Part shown: positions 24,203-35,089 of the stretch, one piece after another
Layout: every line of letters starts with the position of its first letter
Numbering within the stretch: position 1 is the stretch's first letter
DNA from: Metellina segmentata
Taxonomy: Eukaryota; Arthropoda; Arachnida; Araneae; Tetragnathidae
Assembly: GCA_947359465.1 (NCBI GenBank)
Contig: OX375873.1
Span: forward strand, 131,890,899-131,954,898
DNA length: 64,000 nucleotides
Direction of reading: 5' to 3'
Program-made: the position numbers and the translations under genes
The notes under the pieces: model-generated
Seen by the model: only the letters and a program-made list of their open reading frames with translations
Told to the model about the DNA's origin: nothing
The model's database searches: none

Positions 24203-25305
24203 CAGTGGTTCTCAACACTTACCAGACCGCCGGTGCATTAAGTTATTTTTCTTATATGAGACGTCGACCAAGTCTCACGTTTACTGAGAAATAATTTCCA
24301 ATTTTGAAAAGTTCCTATATTAAACTAAGATTAATTACGGGATCATCATAAGGAATATTAGTACAAAAAGGCGCGGCATCTTGAAAAGCATAAAATTACA
24401 TTTTAATTATTTATCAATCCCTGCAGTGCATTAGTTTCCTACGGTCAACATCTTTAAAGTAGTTTGCGCCTGATTGGTATTGATATAACTCATTATTATC
24501 AAATATCCTATATGTTTATAACAATTTATATTTGTTGCGCCACGATCACTTTATCACGAGATTTTTTAACTTCAAAATTAAACCACATCCCGTGTCTCCT
24601 TTTCGTGTTACAATTTAAAGCATAAGGCCTGTTGCTTTAAAAAAATAGATGCACTCTGGTTTGGAAGCAAGCATTTACACCAGGCCTCGAAATAGATTTG
24701 TTAATATTGGTGCACACTGTGCACCTAAGTTTTTAAATTAGGTGCACAGGTTATATGTTAGATGCACATTTAAAAAAAAACGTTACATAAGAGTATTAAT
24801 GTAATGTATACTACTGTATTAGTTGGGTATGTTTATATAGGTTCGTTGTATATAGTAAGTAAAAAATATTTTAACATATCGAAATTCTACGGCTGTCACG
24901 AGAGTCGCTTTAACAGAGCCATCTGGAAAATGTTTCGATCATCGGAAAGTTCTGGTGGCAGTGACACAAGTAAACTATCCTCATGTATAAACCCGTTACG
25001 GCACAGCGATTTTGTTTTCGCTTAATGTGTATTTAGGAATTTTAATTACGTTCTTTTAGAGCAAGAGATGTCGATACTAATATTTTGTTCAAACATCAAA
25101 ATAACATAAAACACGTTCGCCACCCCCCCCCTTTTTTTTTTAACGTCAGGTGCACTGTGTGCCCCTAGCGGGAAAAAAATTAGGTGCACAATTTTATTTA
25201 CATGTGCACAGTGCACCTGTGCACCCAGGTATTTCGAGCCCTGATTTACACACAGAAAAATGAATTTAAAAAAAAAATTTCATTCAGAAAAGGTTTGAGA
25301 ACCGG
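24203..25305. mobile_element. Decayed hAT-like element hosting a second MITE
   Basis: The left end CAGTGGTTCTCAA resembles a common hAT terminus. Its diverged complement GGTTTGAGAACCGG lies near 25,292-25,305. Between them the younger MITE 24,681-25,243 is inserted. I could not define a duplication for the outer element. Confidence 0.4.
24681..25243. mobile_element. hAT-type MITE, 563 bp, with 8-bp duplication
   Basis: Starts CAGGCCTCGAAATA and ends TATTTCGAGCCCTG (inverted repeats with one mismatch). It is flanked by the perfect 8-bp direct repeat ATTTACAC at 24,673-24,680 and 25,244-25,251. Subterminal GTGCACnnTGTGCAC motifs are repeated at both ends. The short plus-strand frame inside it is not a transposase. 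Confidence 0.85.
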
Positions 25306-25500
25306 ATACTTGATCTTGAATTTCCTCGCAAAATTTTACTTAGCGTATTCTCTTTCCGATTTTTCAATGGAATTTGTTACATTAATATTATTTCGGTGTT
25401 TTGGATATGAGCTTATCGATATTTCAAATATTATTCTCCTCTCAATGTATCCACTATAAAATATATATTCATGAAAAAATAATGCTTTATATATATATAA
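25306..25500. other. AT-rich DNA, nothing recognised
   Basis: No feature supported; a TA-rich run lies at about 25,487-25,500. Confidence 0.4.
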
Positions 25501-25564
25501 ATGACGACCACCAGGAGAACCTCTCACACATCCGGTATAATTGATGGTTGTTCCGGTTGTTGTA

Positions 25565-25725
25565 AAACAATACTCAGGACCACTTTTGCTCAATATAACA
25601 AATTCCCTCTTGGTTTTCAACTTCGACCTACCATAAGCATTGAAATTAAATACATCAATTTACTTTTGCTTTTTCTCATACCTATAGGAATCTGAACATT
25701 CTTGACAGCTCGAGGACTATCAAAC
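25565..25725. repeat. Outlying diverged unit of the 230-bp satellite
   Basis: CCCTCTTGGTTTTCAACTTC, then CATCAATTTAC, then CATACCTATAGGAATCTGAA and CATTCTTGACAGCTCGAGGA follow the order of the satellite units at 26.3-29.9 kb. It is separated from the array by a SINE fragment and a minisatellite. Confidence 0.6.
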
Positions 25726-25741
25726 TAGCCTTATGTGGATA

Positions 25742-25940
25742 GTTAATTAACGTCGCGCTGGAGCATCACAACTGGTAATTGGTGCAAGTCCAGGATCAAT
25801 CCCCAAGCCAAAGATCCAAAGACACCACTTAATTTTGAACCAAGTTCAGCTGACATTATAATACCTGAGCTGGCACCCCACTCTTCAAACTGCCGCACCA
25901 CGCCAAATTGAAGACATTTGAGGCCACGACAGACGTATGG
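25742..25940 (-). repeat. SINE family A fragment
   Basis: CGCTGGAGCATCACAACTGG, GACACCACTTAATTTTGAAC and ACCTGAGCTGGCACCCCACT match the reverse complement of the family-A body. Confidence 0.6.
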
Positions 25941-26086
25941 ATAGTCATATAGACAGACAGATGGATAGTCATGTAGATAGACAGATGGATAGTCATATAG
26001 ACAGATATAGACAGACATAGACAGACGGATGGATATTCATATAGACAGACATAGACAGACGGATGGATAGTCATATAGACACACAG
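25934..26086. repeat. Imperfect minisatellite
   Basis: Repeats of GATGGATAGTCATATAGACA with irregular extra ATAGACAGAC blocks. The overlapping frames on the minus strand are translations of it. Confidence 0.85.
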
Positions 26087-26197
26087 ACACAAAAAGCGCA
26101 AGAGAAGGATTTTGCATCAAAAGGGTCTATAACGGATAGAAAACCTGAAATGAGTCGAAAATATTCAATGTACAAATACTCGATTTCTATTTATATA

Positions 26198-26252
26198 AAT
26201 GACGAGATCAAGATATGGTCAGTTTCGCTAATGACGAGATACCTCGTCTAAA
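26198..26252. repeat. GAGATACCTCGTC repeat copies
   Basis: AATGACGAGATCAAGATATG and GCTAATGACGAGATACCTCG match the spacer and palindrome of the dispersed repeat. Confidence 0.55.
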
Positions 26253-26264
26253 TACCACCATTAC

Positions 26265-29200
26265 AAGCGTTTGGGACTCGCATTACTCTCCAGACTCTTC
26301 AGTCTAACCTGTTGCCACTTGGTTTTCAACCTCAACCTATCATTGTTATTAAATAAATTAATTTACTCCATCTATTGTTTTTGCTCATGTTTATCGGAAT
26401 CCATGCATTCTTAATAACTCGATGACTGCAAAAGTAGTAAGAAGAGTGTCGGAAAGAAACTCATATGTCTTTTTCTGACAGACGTAGAAATAAATGTCTA
26501 CATCACTCTCCAGACAACTCTCCCTCAGTGTAGCACTTTGCCTCATGGTTTCCAAACCCGAACTTACATTACCATTGTTAGTAAATAAATTAATTTACTC
26601 CATCTATTGTTTTTGCTCATGTTTATCGGAATCCATGCATTCTTAATAACTCGATGACTGCAAAAGTAGTAAGAAGAGTGTCGGAAAGAAACTCATATGT
26701 CTTTTTCTGACAGACGTAGAAATAAATGTCTACATCACTCTCCAGACAACTCTCCCTCAGTGTAGCACTTTGCCTCATGGTTTCCAAACCCGAACTTACA
26801 TTACCATTGTTAGTAAATAAATTAATTTACTCCATCTATTGTTTTTGCTCATGTTTATCGGAATCCATGCATTCTTAATAACTCGATGACTGCAAAAGTA
26901 GTAAGAAGAGTGTCGGAAAGAAACTCATATGTCTTTTTCTGACAGACGTAGAAATAAATGTCTACATCACTCTCCAGACAACTCTCCCTCAGTGTAGCAC
27001 TTTGCCTCATGGTTTCCAAACCCGAACTTACATTACCATTGTTAGTAAGTAAATTAATTTACTCCATCTATTGTTTTTGCTCATGTTTATCGGAATCCAT
27101 GCATTCTTAATAACTCGATGACTGCAAAAGTAGTAAGAAGAGTGTCGGAAAGAAACTCATATGTCTTTTTCTGACAGACGTAGAAATAAATGTCTACATC
27201 ACTCTCCAGACAACTCTCCCTCAGTGTAGCACTTTGCCTCATGGTTTCCAAACCCGAACTTACATTACCATTGTTAGTAAATAAATTAATTTACTCCATC
27301 TATTGTTTTTGCTCATGTTTATCGGAATCCATGCATTCTTAATAACTCGATGACTGCAAAAGTAGTAAGAAGAGTGTCGGAAAGAAACTCATATGTCTTT
27401 TTCTGACAGACGTAGAAATAAATGTCTACATCACTCTCCAGACAACTCTCCCTCAGTGTAGCACTTTGCCTCATGGTTTCCAAACCCGAACTTACATTAC
27501 CATTGTTAGTAAATAAATTAATTTACTCCATCTATTGTTTTTGCTCATGTTTATCGGAATCCATGCATTCTTAATAACTCGATGACTGCAAAAGTAGTAA
27601 GAAGAGTGTCGGAAAGAAACTCATATGTCTTTTTCTGACAGACGTAGAAATAAATGTCTACATCACTCTCCAGACAACTCTCCCTCAGTGTAGCACTTTG
27701 CCTCATGGTTTCCAAACCCGAACTTACATTACCATTGTTAGTAAATAAATTAATTTACTCCATCTATTGTTTTTGCTCATGTTTATCGGAATCCATGCAT
27801 TCTTAATAACTCGATGACTGCAAAAGTAGTAAGAAGAGTGTCGGAAAGAAACTCATATGTCTTTTTCTGACAGACGTAGAAATAAATGTCTACATCACTC
27901 TCCAGACAACTCTCCCTCAGTGTAGCACTTTGCCTCATGGTTTCCAAACCCGAACTTACATTACCATTGTTAGTAAATAAATTAATTTACTCCATCTATT
28001 GTTTTTGCTCATGTTTATCGGAATCCATGCATTCTTAATAACTCGATGACTGCAAAAGTAGTAAGAAGAGTGTCGGAAAGAAACTCATATGTCTTTTTCT
28101 GACAGACGTAGAAATAAATGTCTACATCACTCTCCAGACAACTCTCCCTCAGTGTAGCACTTTGCCTCATGGTTTCCAAACCCGAACTTACATTACCATT
28201 GTTAGTAAATAAATTAATTTACCACGTCCATTGTTTTCGCTCACGTATAGCAATCCAAACATTATTAACAACTCGATGACTGCAAAAGTAGTAAGAAGAG
28301 TGTCGGAAAGAAACTCATATGTCTTTTTCTGACAGACGTAGAAATAAATGTCTACATCACTCTCCAGACAACTCTCCCTCAGTGTAGCACTTTGCCTCAT
28401 GGTTTCCAAACCCGAACTTACATTACCATTGTTAGTAAATAAATTAATTTACCACGTCCATTGTTTTCGCTCACGTATAGCAATCCAAACATTATTAACA
28501 ACTCGATGACTGCAAAAGTAGTAAGAAGAGTGTCGGAAAGAAACTCATATGTCTTTTTCTGACAGACGTAGAAATAAATGTCTACATCACTCTCCAGACA
28601 ACTCTCCCTCAGTGTAGCACTTTGCCTCATGGTTTCCAAACCCGAACTTACATTACCATTGTTAGTAAATAAATTAATTTACCACGTCCATTGTTTTCGC
28701 TCACGTATAGCAATCCAAACATTATTAACAACTCGATGACTGCAAAAGTAGTAAGAAGAGTGTCGGAAAGAAACTCATATGTCTTTTTCTGACAGACGTA
28801 GAAATAAATGTCTACATCACTCTCCAGACAACTCTCCCTCAGTGTAGCACTTTGCCTCATGGTTTCCAAACCCGAACTTACATTACCATTGTTAGTAAAT
28901 AAATTAATTTACCACGTCCATTGTTTTCGCTCACGTATAGCAATCCAAACATTATTAACAACTCGATGACTGCAAAAGTAGTAAGAAGAGTGTCGGAAAG
29001 AAACTCATATGTCTTTTTCTGACAGACGTAGAAATAAATGTCTACATCACTCTCCAGACAACTCTCCCTCAGTGTAGCACTTTGCCTCATGGTTTCCAAA
29101 CCCGAACTTACATTACCATTGTTAGTAAATAAATTAATTTACCACGTCCATTGTTTTCGCTCACGTATAGCAATCCAAACATTATTAACAACTCGATGAC

Positions 29201-29957
29201 TGCAAAAGTAGTAAGAAGAGTGTCGGAAAGAAACTCATATGTCTTTTTCTGACAGACGTAGAAATAAATGTCTACATCACTCTCCAGACAACTCTCCCTC
29301 AGTGTAGCACTTTGCCTCATGGTTTCCAAACCCGAACTTACATTACCATTGTTAGTAAATAAATTAATTTACCACGTCCATTGTTTTCGCTCACGTATAG
29401 CAATCCAAACATTATTAACAACTCGATGATAACTATGAGTTGTTTCTATCAAAGTAGCAGCTGAAGTGACAGAAAGAAACTCATTTGTCTTGTATTGACA
29501 GATATATATTAATATTTTCATATAAATATTTTACACATAATAATTTACGTATAAATATTTTCCGGGAATCTGAATACATTCGCTAAAGATCTCGCATCAC
29601 ACTCCAGACAACTCATCTTCAATGTTGCACTTTCCCTCTTGGTTTCCAGCCAAGAACTTACATTACCATTGTTATTAAATAAATTAATTTACCTCGTCCA
29701 TTGTTTTCACTCACATATAGCAATCCAAAGGTTATCAACAACTCGATGATAACTTTCTATCAAAGTAGCAACAGAAGTGACTGAAAGAAACGCATTTGTC
29801 TTGTTCTGACAGACGTAAAAATAAATCTTTTCCGGGAATCTGAATACAATCGCTCAAGGACTCGCATCACTCTCCAGACAACTCTCCCTCAGTCTAGCAC
29901 CTTGCCTCCTGGTTTTTCAACCCCGGGTCCTGCATTACCATTACTGTTATTATTTCC
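26265..29957. repeat. Satellite array, 232-bp (type A) and 230-bp (type B) units
   Basis: Type A units start at 26,364 and then every 232 bp to 27,988 (TACTCCATCTATTGTTTTTG). Type B units start at 28,220 and then every 230 bp to 29,370 (TACCACGTCCATTGTTTTCG). The two types share the rest of the unit almost without change, and units within a type are essentially identical. The edges (26,265-26,363 and 29,430-29,957) are diverged units, including a longer one with an AT insertion near 29,500-29,560. A 73-residue minus-strand frame repeats in five type B units. It is periodic because the DNA is, and it lacks any known domain. Confidence 0.95.
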
Positions 29958-30540
29958 CATGGCCAGGCGTGAACCCGAGGAGCGAAAAAGGCGTCGGAGG
30001 GAAAATTGAATTTGCTACCGTTACTTACGCCTCGCTGGCGACCCACTCTCGCCCACTTTTTTCCATTCTCGCCCCCTTTTTTTGCTCTCGCGAACCATTC
30101 CGCCTCGACGCATTCCGGTTGACGGACCGACAGACACTCCTCGTGCCATTGTGCGTTAAAGAGCAGAAAGAGAGGACGGGGGTGGAGTTTGCGTAACGAA
30201 ATTAAAATGGAAAAGGGGTGCAGGCAAAACATCGTCACCTCGCCCATAAGGAGCGAGCGGGCGATATTTATTGTTATGGAAATAAGCACCGGTACGAGAT
30301 GTTGCTTCGCATTGTTCGGTTTCTCCTTTTTTTCCTTGCCTCGCGCTTCTGCCACGTCCTCACACTTAATTAAAATATCTCTCCCTGGCATTTTAATGTA
30401 CGAGAATGAGAAACTTTTGAATGATGCTTTTTGGAGAGGTATTGAGTTATTTGTATAATTTTAGAGAGGTGTGTGCCTTTTCTGGGCGCACGTTTAAAAT
30501 GCGAGATGAGGTGCAAGTTGTTTTGTTGAGGTGTTTTCAG
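29958..30540. other. GC-richer single-copy island
   Basis: Abruptly different from the satellite on its left. Frames on both strands (up to 165 residues) have no recognisable domain. TTAATTAAAA and CATTTTAATG-type words occur. Candidate conserved non-coding DNA or an unrecognised exon. Confidence 0.35.
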
Positions 30541-31805
30541 TTGATGTTATTTAAATTTTAAAAATATATAATTCACGTTTCGTGCAATAGAGCGTGTACA
30601 ATTATGACGTATGACGAGGAACCAGATTGAAACCATACTTTTAAAATTGTGGAAAGAAAATTAGGAATTCAGTGAACTTACTTGACAAATTATCAAATTG
30701 GATAAAACTTATCAAAACTACATATTGAAAAAAATTCAAAATAACAAATATCAGTTAATTATTTTTCACTTTATTCATCCTTATTACAAAATTGCTAAAT
30801 TATGCTATATCTGCGTAAATATTAGATACAAGTGTTATGTCTCCCGTATATTATAGAGGCGATGTGTGAACGCGTTAGTGGCTTTCAGACATGAGCTTTC
30901 TAATCTCTAACGAGAGAGAGGCTTCCTCAGCCCTAAAGCGAGCGAGGATTCCTAAGCCCTAATGAAAAATTAGTCCTTCCACAACTTTGTTATATTTGTT
31001 GTAAATAAACTTATTTTTGTTACAATGAATTGTTTAAATTAAATACAGTTTATTGATAGAGCTATCGGAACAAGTATGTAATTGTTTTTACAAGAGTGAC
31101 ATAAATTTCTTAACCAATATTCAAATATACACTCTCAAAAGAATGAAATAGACACGTATGCACATAAGTGCATGAGAAATAAGTATTGTATAAGCGAAGG
31201 TGATTGAAAAATCAAGTTAGATTTATGCGCAATCAATAGGTAATATAGTGATATTTTCGGAAATCGACATTTTTGTTTTCATAATGCAAAATTTATTAAA
31301 GTAATTTACTAAAAATGGTACATAAAAGATATATATTTGGTGTATGTATGAAACTTAGATTGTCGTGCAAATGTAATGCAGAAAAAAAGTGTTGAAAAAC
31401 AAGTGTTAAGGAACGGAACGGGCCTATCAATTACGGATTATTTTGCTGATAATCGTGAACCACATCTTAATTAATAGAATATTTGATGATTTGAACAGAG
31501 CTATAAGAGGAGAAAGCTAAAGGAAGTGAGAATGCACTTTGTAAATGGAAAATAATTTAGATAGAATTTAGTAATTGACACTCTTAGGAATCCAATCCTC
31601 ATTCCAAAGTAGGCGGGATGAAGGTAATCAGTACAAAAAAGAGGATGGTAAATATGCATAAGCTGTGGAGTTGTGATTATTGAAAAAATTATTGAATAAC
31701 TAATATGAAAGAACAGAAATAAAGGTAGTCAAGGTAGTGGATTCAGACTGAAGAGATCATTAAATGTATCAAGAAAATAAGATCATAAAATTATAATCTT
31801 CATTC
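30541..31805. other. AT-rich intergenic DNA
   Basis: Apart from the LTR-like block at 30,834-31,023, nothing recognised. Confidence 0.5.
30834..31023. mobile_element. Possible short solo LTR
   Basis: A GC-richer block starts TGTTATGTCTCCCG and ends TTTTTGTTACA, with an AATAAA signal about 25 bp before the end. It resembles a small LTR. No perfect target duplication could be defined (ACAAG versus a shifted ACAAT), so confidence is low. Confidence 0.25.
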
Positions 31806-31809
31806 TTAA

Positions 31810-32516
31810 GGGGGTTCGGGACACATTGAAATTTTTTTTTGTATTAATTAATTTTGAATTTTGAATTTTTTTGCACTGATTACCCATTTAACTAATAAGC
31901 TAAATCACAACACAAAATGTTTCCAAAAGTTTTTTAAAAATTTTAAATTTAAATTTTTTGAAAAAAAGAGGAGTCATTTTAAATTGCTAAAACTCAAAAT
32001 ATTCTTGATCCATTTTCAAAATTCTTGCAGTAAATTATTCACAAATTTATAAACTTTAATTTTGATTCAGTAATTTAAAAAATATTAATTTAATAAAAAA
32101 TAAAAAATATTTTAATGAAAATTTTTAGGTAAATTTTAAAAAAAAAAGTAAATATTTGTTTCAAATTTGCTGAATCAAAATTAAAGTATAATGTTTGTTA
32201 AAGATATATTCTAAATTTCAACCCTTAAACTTTATCGGTTTTCGACTTATAGCAATTTGAATACAGGAAATCTTGAAAAAAAGTATCATGGAGAAAAACG
32301 CATTTAAAGTTTTAAAGACACGTGTTGTTGCCATGACAACAACTGTCAAGAGTGTTAGATTTTTAAAACAACGCACCACAAAAATTATTATATCTCTAGT
32401 TCTAATTAAGATAGAAACATGATTTAGACATCATTTTAAGCAGAAAAACACAGTGAATTTCTTAAAATAGTAAAAACAAATTCGAAAAATTGACGATTTT
32501 TGTGTAACGGACCCCC
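31810..32516. mobile_element. TTAA-flanked non-autonomous DNA transposon
   Basis: Imperfect terminal inverted repeats start GGGGGTTCGGGACACA and, on the other strand, GGGGGTCCGTTACACA. They are flanked by TTAA at 31,806-31,809 and 32,517-32,520. The interior is very AT-rich with no transposase. The G-rich ends resemble those of the Kolobok-like relic at 8.9 kb. Confidence 0.7.
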
Positions 32517-32520
32517 TTAA

Positions 32521-33245
32521 ATAAGATACAAGAAAACCTTAACGCCCACCATGACAATTCTACTGATAATTGTGTCCATTTCATGGTGTTGTTGCGATAT
32601 TGTTTGTCTTATTTGACTTATTGTTTGACTTCGACAGGATACAAGATCTGGTTAATTTCGCTAAGAACTAGATACCTCATACACAAACAAAAATGCCCTA
32701 TTATTCAGAGGGGAGTGAAGATCCAAGAAGAAAAACAAATTGTCCCTTGTCTGGAACTGGTGACAGTTTGGAATAAGGCAGTAAGTTTGCACCAGAGCGC
32801 TAATGACTATTTTTTGAAAACTTGTTTATGGCATGTAAAGGATTGTCCTGTTATGTATCAATCCTCCACATACACTTTTCTTTCAGTTTTACGCTTCTGT
32901 CTTGAAATCCTATATATATATATATATCTGTTTTCAATTTAAAAGAAAAACCTGTCAATTTCATATCTGCGTTTATCAGCTTTGTGCCCAAATTCAATAT
33001 AAATTCATCAGTTTTTCATTGGATCTATTACTTGTTTATTCATGATATTGAGCCCTCTACCTTTCAACTTGGGAATGGAGCTTTGAAAACTGATTCGCTG
33101 GAAAATATATTTAACCAAATAAGACTATTTGTCATCTATCTATGTTTAAAACATTTCTAATGAAGTTATTTATTTATAATGATTCAAATATAATTTGGTA
33201 ATTATCGAAAAAAAATTCAATTGTCGTCAGGAGAATTTCGATGCT
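32521..33245. other. Intergenic DNA, one palindromic repeat remnant
   Basis: A copy of the AGATCTGGTTAATTTCGCTA spacer and AGATACCTCAT half-palindrome lies at about 32,640-32,690. Otherwise nothing recognised; a short (TA)n lies at about 32,909-32,925. Confidence 0.45.
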
Positions 33246-33249
33246 TCCG

Positions 33250-34165
33250 TTGAACCATCATGGCTTAATTTTAATCCTTAAATCACATTTCCAGATTAAT
33301 TTCATAGCTTTTTTTGGTAATATATGAATTATTTTTCCATGCAATGCCCACATTAATGAGACATGAACAGAAAAACATTGTTTATTTACAACATCCTTTC
33401 CATGTGCTTCTTTGCAGCGATGTTTACAATAAATGCTCAACATTGCTACCACCAACAGTAATACATGCTTGGTAGCGTCGAAGGAGTGATTGGCGAACAG
33501 TTCCAAAGATGCCAGACATATCGCGCACGCTTGCAGACGTAATAGATAGTCGAGCAACGAGGTCCTCAATTGAGTCAATTGCAGTCCCGTAAACGGTAGT
33601 CCCCAGATACCCCCATAAGAAGTAATCGATGCTCTACAAATCTGGAGATCGGGGTAGCCATCGGGCTGATCCACCACGCCCAATCCATCGTCCCGAAAAA
33701 ACTGGCATCCAGGTAATTGCGGGCAATCACATTGAATTTGTCTGACGCACCATCATGCTGAAACCACATGTGATTACGAACGACAGTCGAAACATCTTGT
33801 AGCAATTCTGGTAAAACTTCTTCCAGAAAAATACGATAATGTGAGGTACGTAGAATACGTGTAAGTAGGAGGTATGGGCCTATATATGAGTAAATTGTTC
33901 ACAACACCAGCCCCAACATTCACAGAGAAGCGTTTTTGGAATGCATGTGGACGTGTAGCGTGTGGATTTTCTGTTGCCCACACATGAGCATTGTGCACAT
34001 TGAAAACACCTTCAGGTGAAAAAGTCGACTCATCTGTGAATTGTAAAGACGCTGAGAAATCCGCGCGCGCGCGGCACTAACGCACACTGCTGCAAGAACC
34101 ATTCGCAGAACTCTACACGCAGCGAGTAATCATTTGCCTGCAACATTTGGACTCTCTGAATATGG
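33250..34165 (-). pseudogene. mariner-like DDE transposase relic
   Basis: Several overlapping minus-strand frames together cover much of a Tc/mariner-superfamily transposase. Near the 5' side (34.0-33.9 kb) are VFNVHNAHVW-like residues in different frames, then NPHATRPHAFQKRFSVNVGA. Next come DVSTVVRNHMWFQHDGAS and VIARNYLDASF (33,805-33,700), the segment holding the second catalytic Asp. A decayed C-terminal tail reaches about 33,400. Frame shifts and stops separate the pieces, so it cannot encode an active enzyme. I recognise the layout from widespread arthropod mariner-like elements. Terminal inverted repeats were not identified. Confidence 0.75.
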
Positions 34166-34720
34166 AATGGTTGTAAACGTTCTTCATTTAAGACTATCCC
34201 AAAGCCATGCGAATAATAATTTAAATGTTTAATTTATATTATTCAGGAATTAATGTATATTTTTGTATCCGAAGTAAATTGTAGAAGCTACGAAAAAGTT
34301 AAAACGACGTTAAAGAGTATTTTCCGTACAACTTAATTAATTGAACTTTTCAATGTAAGAAAAGTGAGTGTTCTAATTAACTTTTCAATCAACATTTAAC
34401 CCTTTGAACCTATACAACGCCAGGTTATTCTTATATAGTTTAAAAAACAGAAAAAACGATTCTACCAAGACTGGTTATGGCTTTCTGATACTATTAATAT
34501 AAAAGTAATGTGCTCTATGAAAGTATTAAATCAGTGAACAAAAATTCCTTCACCTTTCAAAGCTCATTTTTAGCTTTGCCTTTGAATAAGATGTACTGTT
34601 TACTTTATCCAGCATGCTGTGTTAAGGATGAGAAATTTACACCTTCATCGGAATAAAAGGACTAAAGCCCCGCACCGTCTGGAACCAGTGCATAGGGGAA
34701 AAGAGCGTTTGTTTTGACAA
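34166..34720. other. AT-rich intergenic DNA, nothing recognised
   Basis: No supported gene or repeat. Confidence 0.5.
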
Positions 34721-34723
34721 ATT

Positions 34724-35086
34724 ATGAAACTGCGAGACAACGATGGTTTCCGAGGAAGACGCTGCATCCAAATGCTCCGATTTCTGTCTCCTAACTCTTC
34801 ATGGTTGGATGTAAATTCCGCTAACGCATCTGCTCCAACTCAACTCTTTTCCTCCCAGAAGGACTTCTTCGAAAAGACGGTAAATAGTCTTCAGTTACTA
34901 GGTGAGATACGGCTATTTTCCGGGGCTTTCTCCCAGCTAAATAAACTTAAACTATATATGCTTAAGACTCTTGGTTGCAGGGAAAGTGTGTCAGGAATGA
35001 GTTTGGAAGATATCGTGCTAAGAGAGGCATTCATTTCTTTAGTAAAATGGCAACGGTCCAAACGCTTAAACGCCGTACTACCTTAA
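34724..35086 (+). CDS. Unidentified 120-residue open frame
   Basis: I do not recognise this protein. The frame starts at an ATG, is more GC-rich than its flanks, and ends at a TAA. The predicted product is basic at both ends, with a Ser-rich stretch near residues 24-30 and a helix-like C-terminal half (LEDIVLREAFISLVKWQRSK). No signal peptide, membrane segment or known motif is visible. The AG at the Leu/Gly-Cys-Arg junction near 34,980 (TTGCAG) would also fit a splice acceptor, so this could be part of an exon or a decayed transposon rather than a complete gene. Confidence 0.25.
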   Translation: MKLRDNDGFRGRRCIQMLRFLSPNSSWLDVNSANASAPTQLFSSQKDFFEKTVNSLQLLGEIRLFSGAFSQLNKLKLYMLKTLGCRESVSGMSLEDIVLREAFISLVKWQRSKRLNAVLP

Positions 35087-35089
35087 TTC

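Noticed and set aside
28188..29329. Five identical 73-residue minus-strand frames
   Set aside because: They repeat with the 230-bp satellite unit and the type A units do not keep the frame; no known domain.
26265..29957. CRISPR-like array
   Set aside because: Units are contiguous 230-bp satellites without short repeats separated by unique spacers, and the genome is eukaryotic.
29894..30391. 165-residue minus-strand frame
   Set aside because: Begins in the GC island and ends in satellite edge sequence; no domain, and overlapping plus-strand frames are equally long relative to composition.
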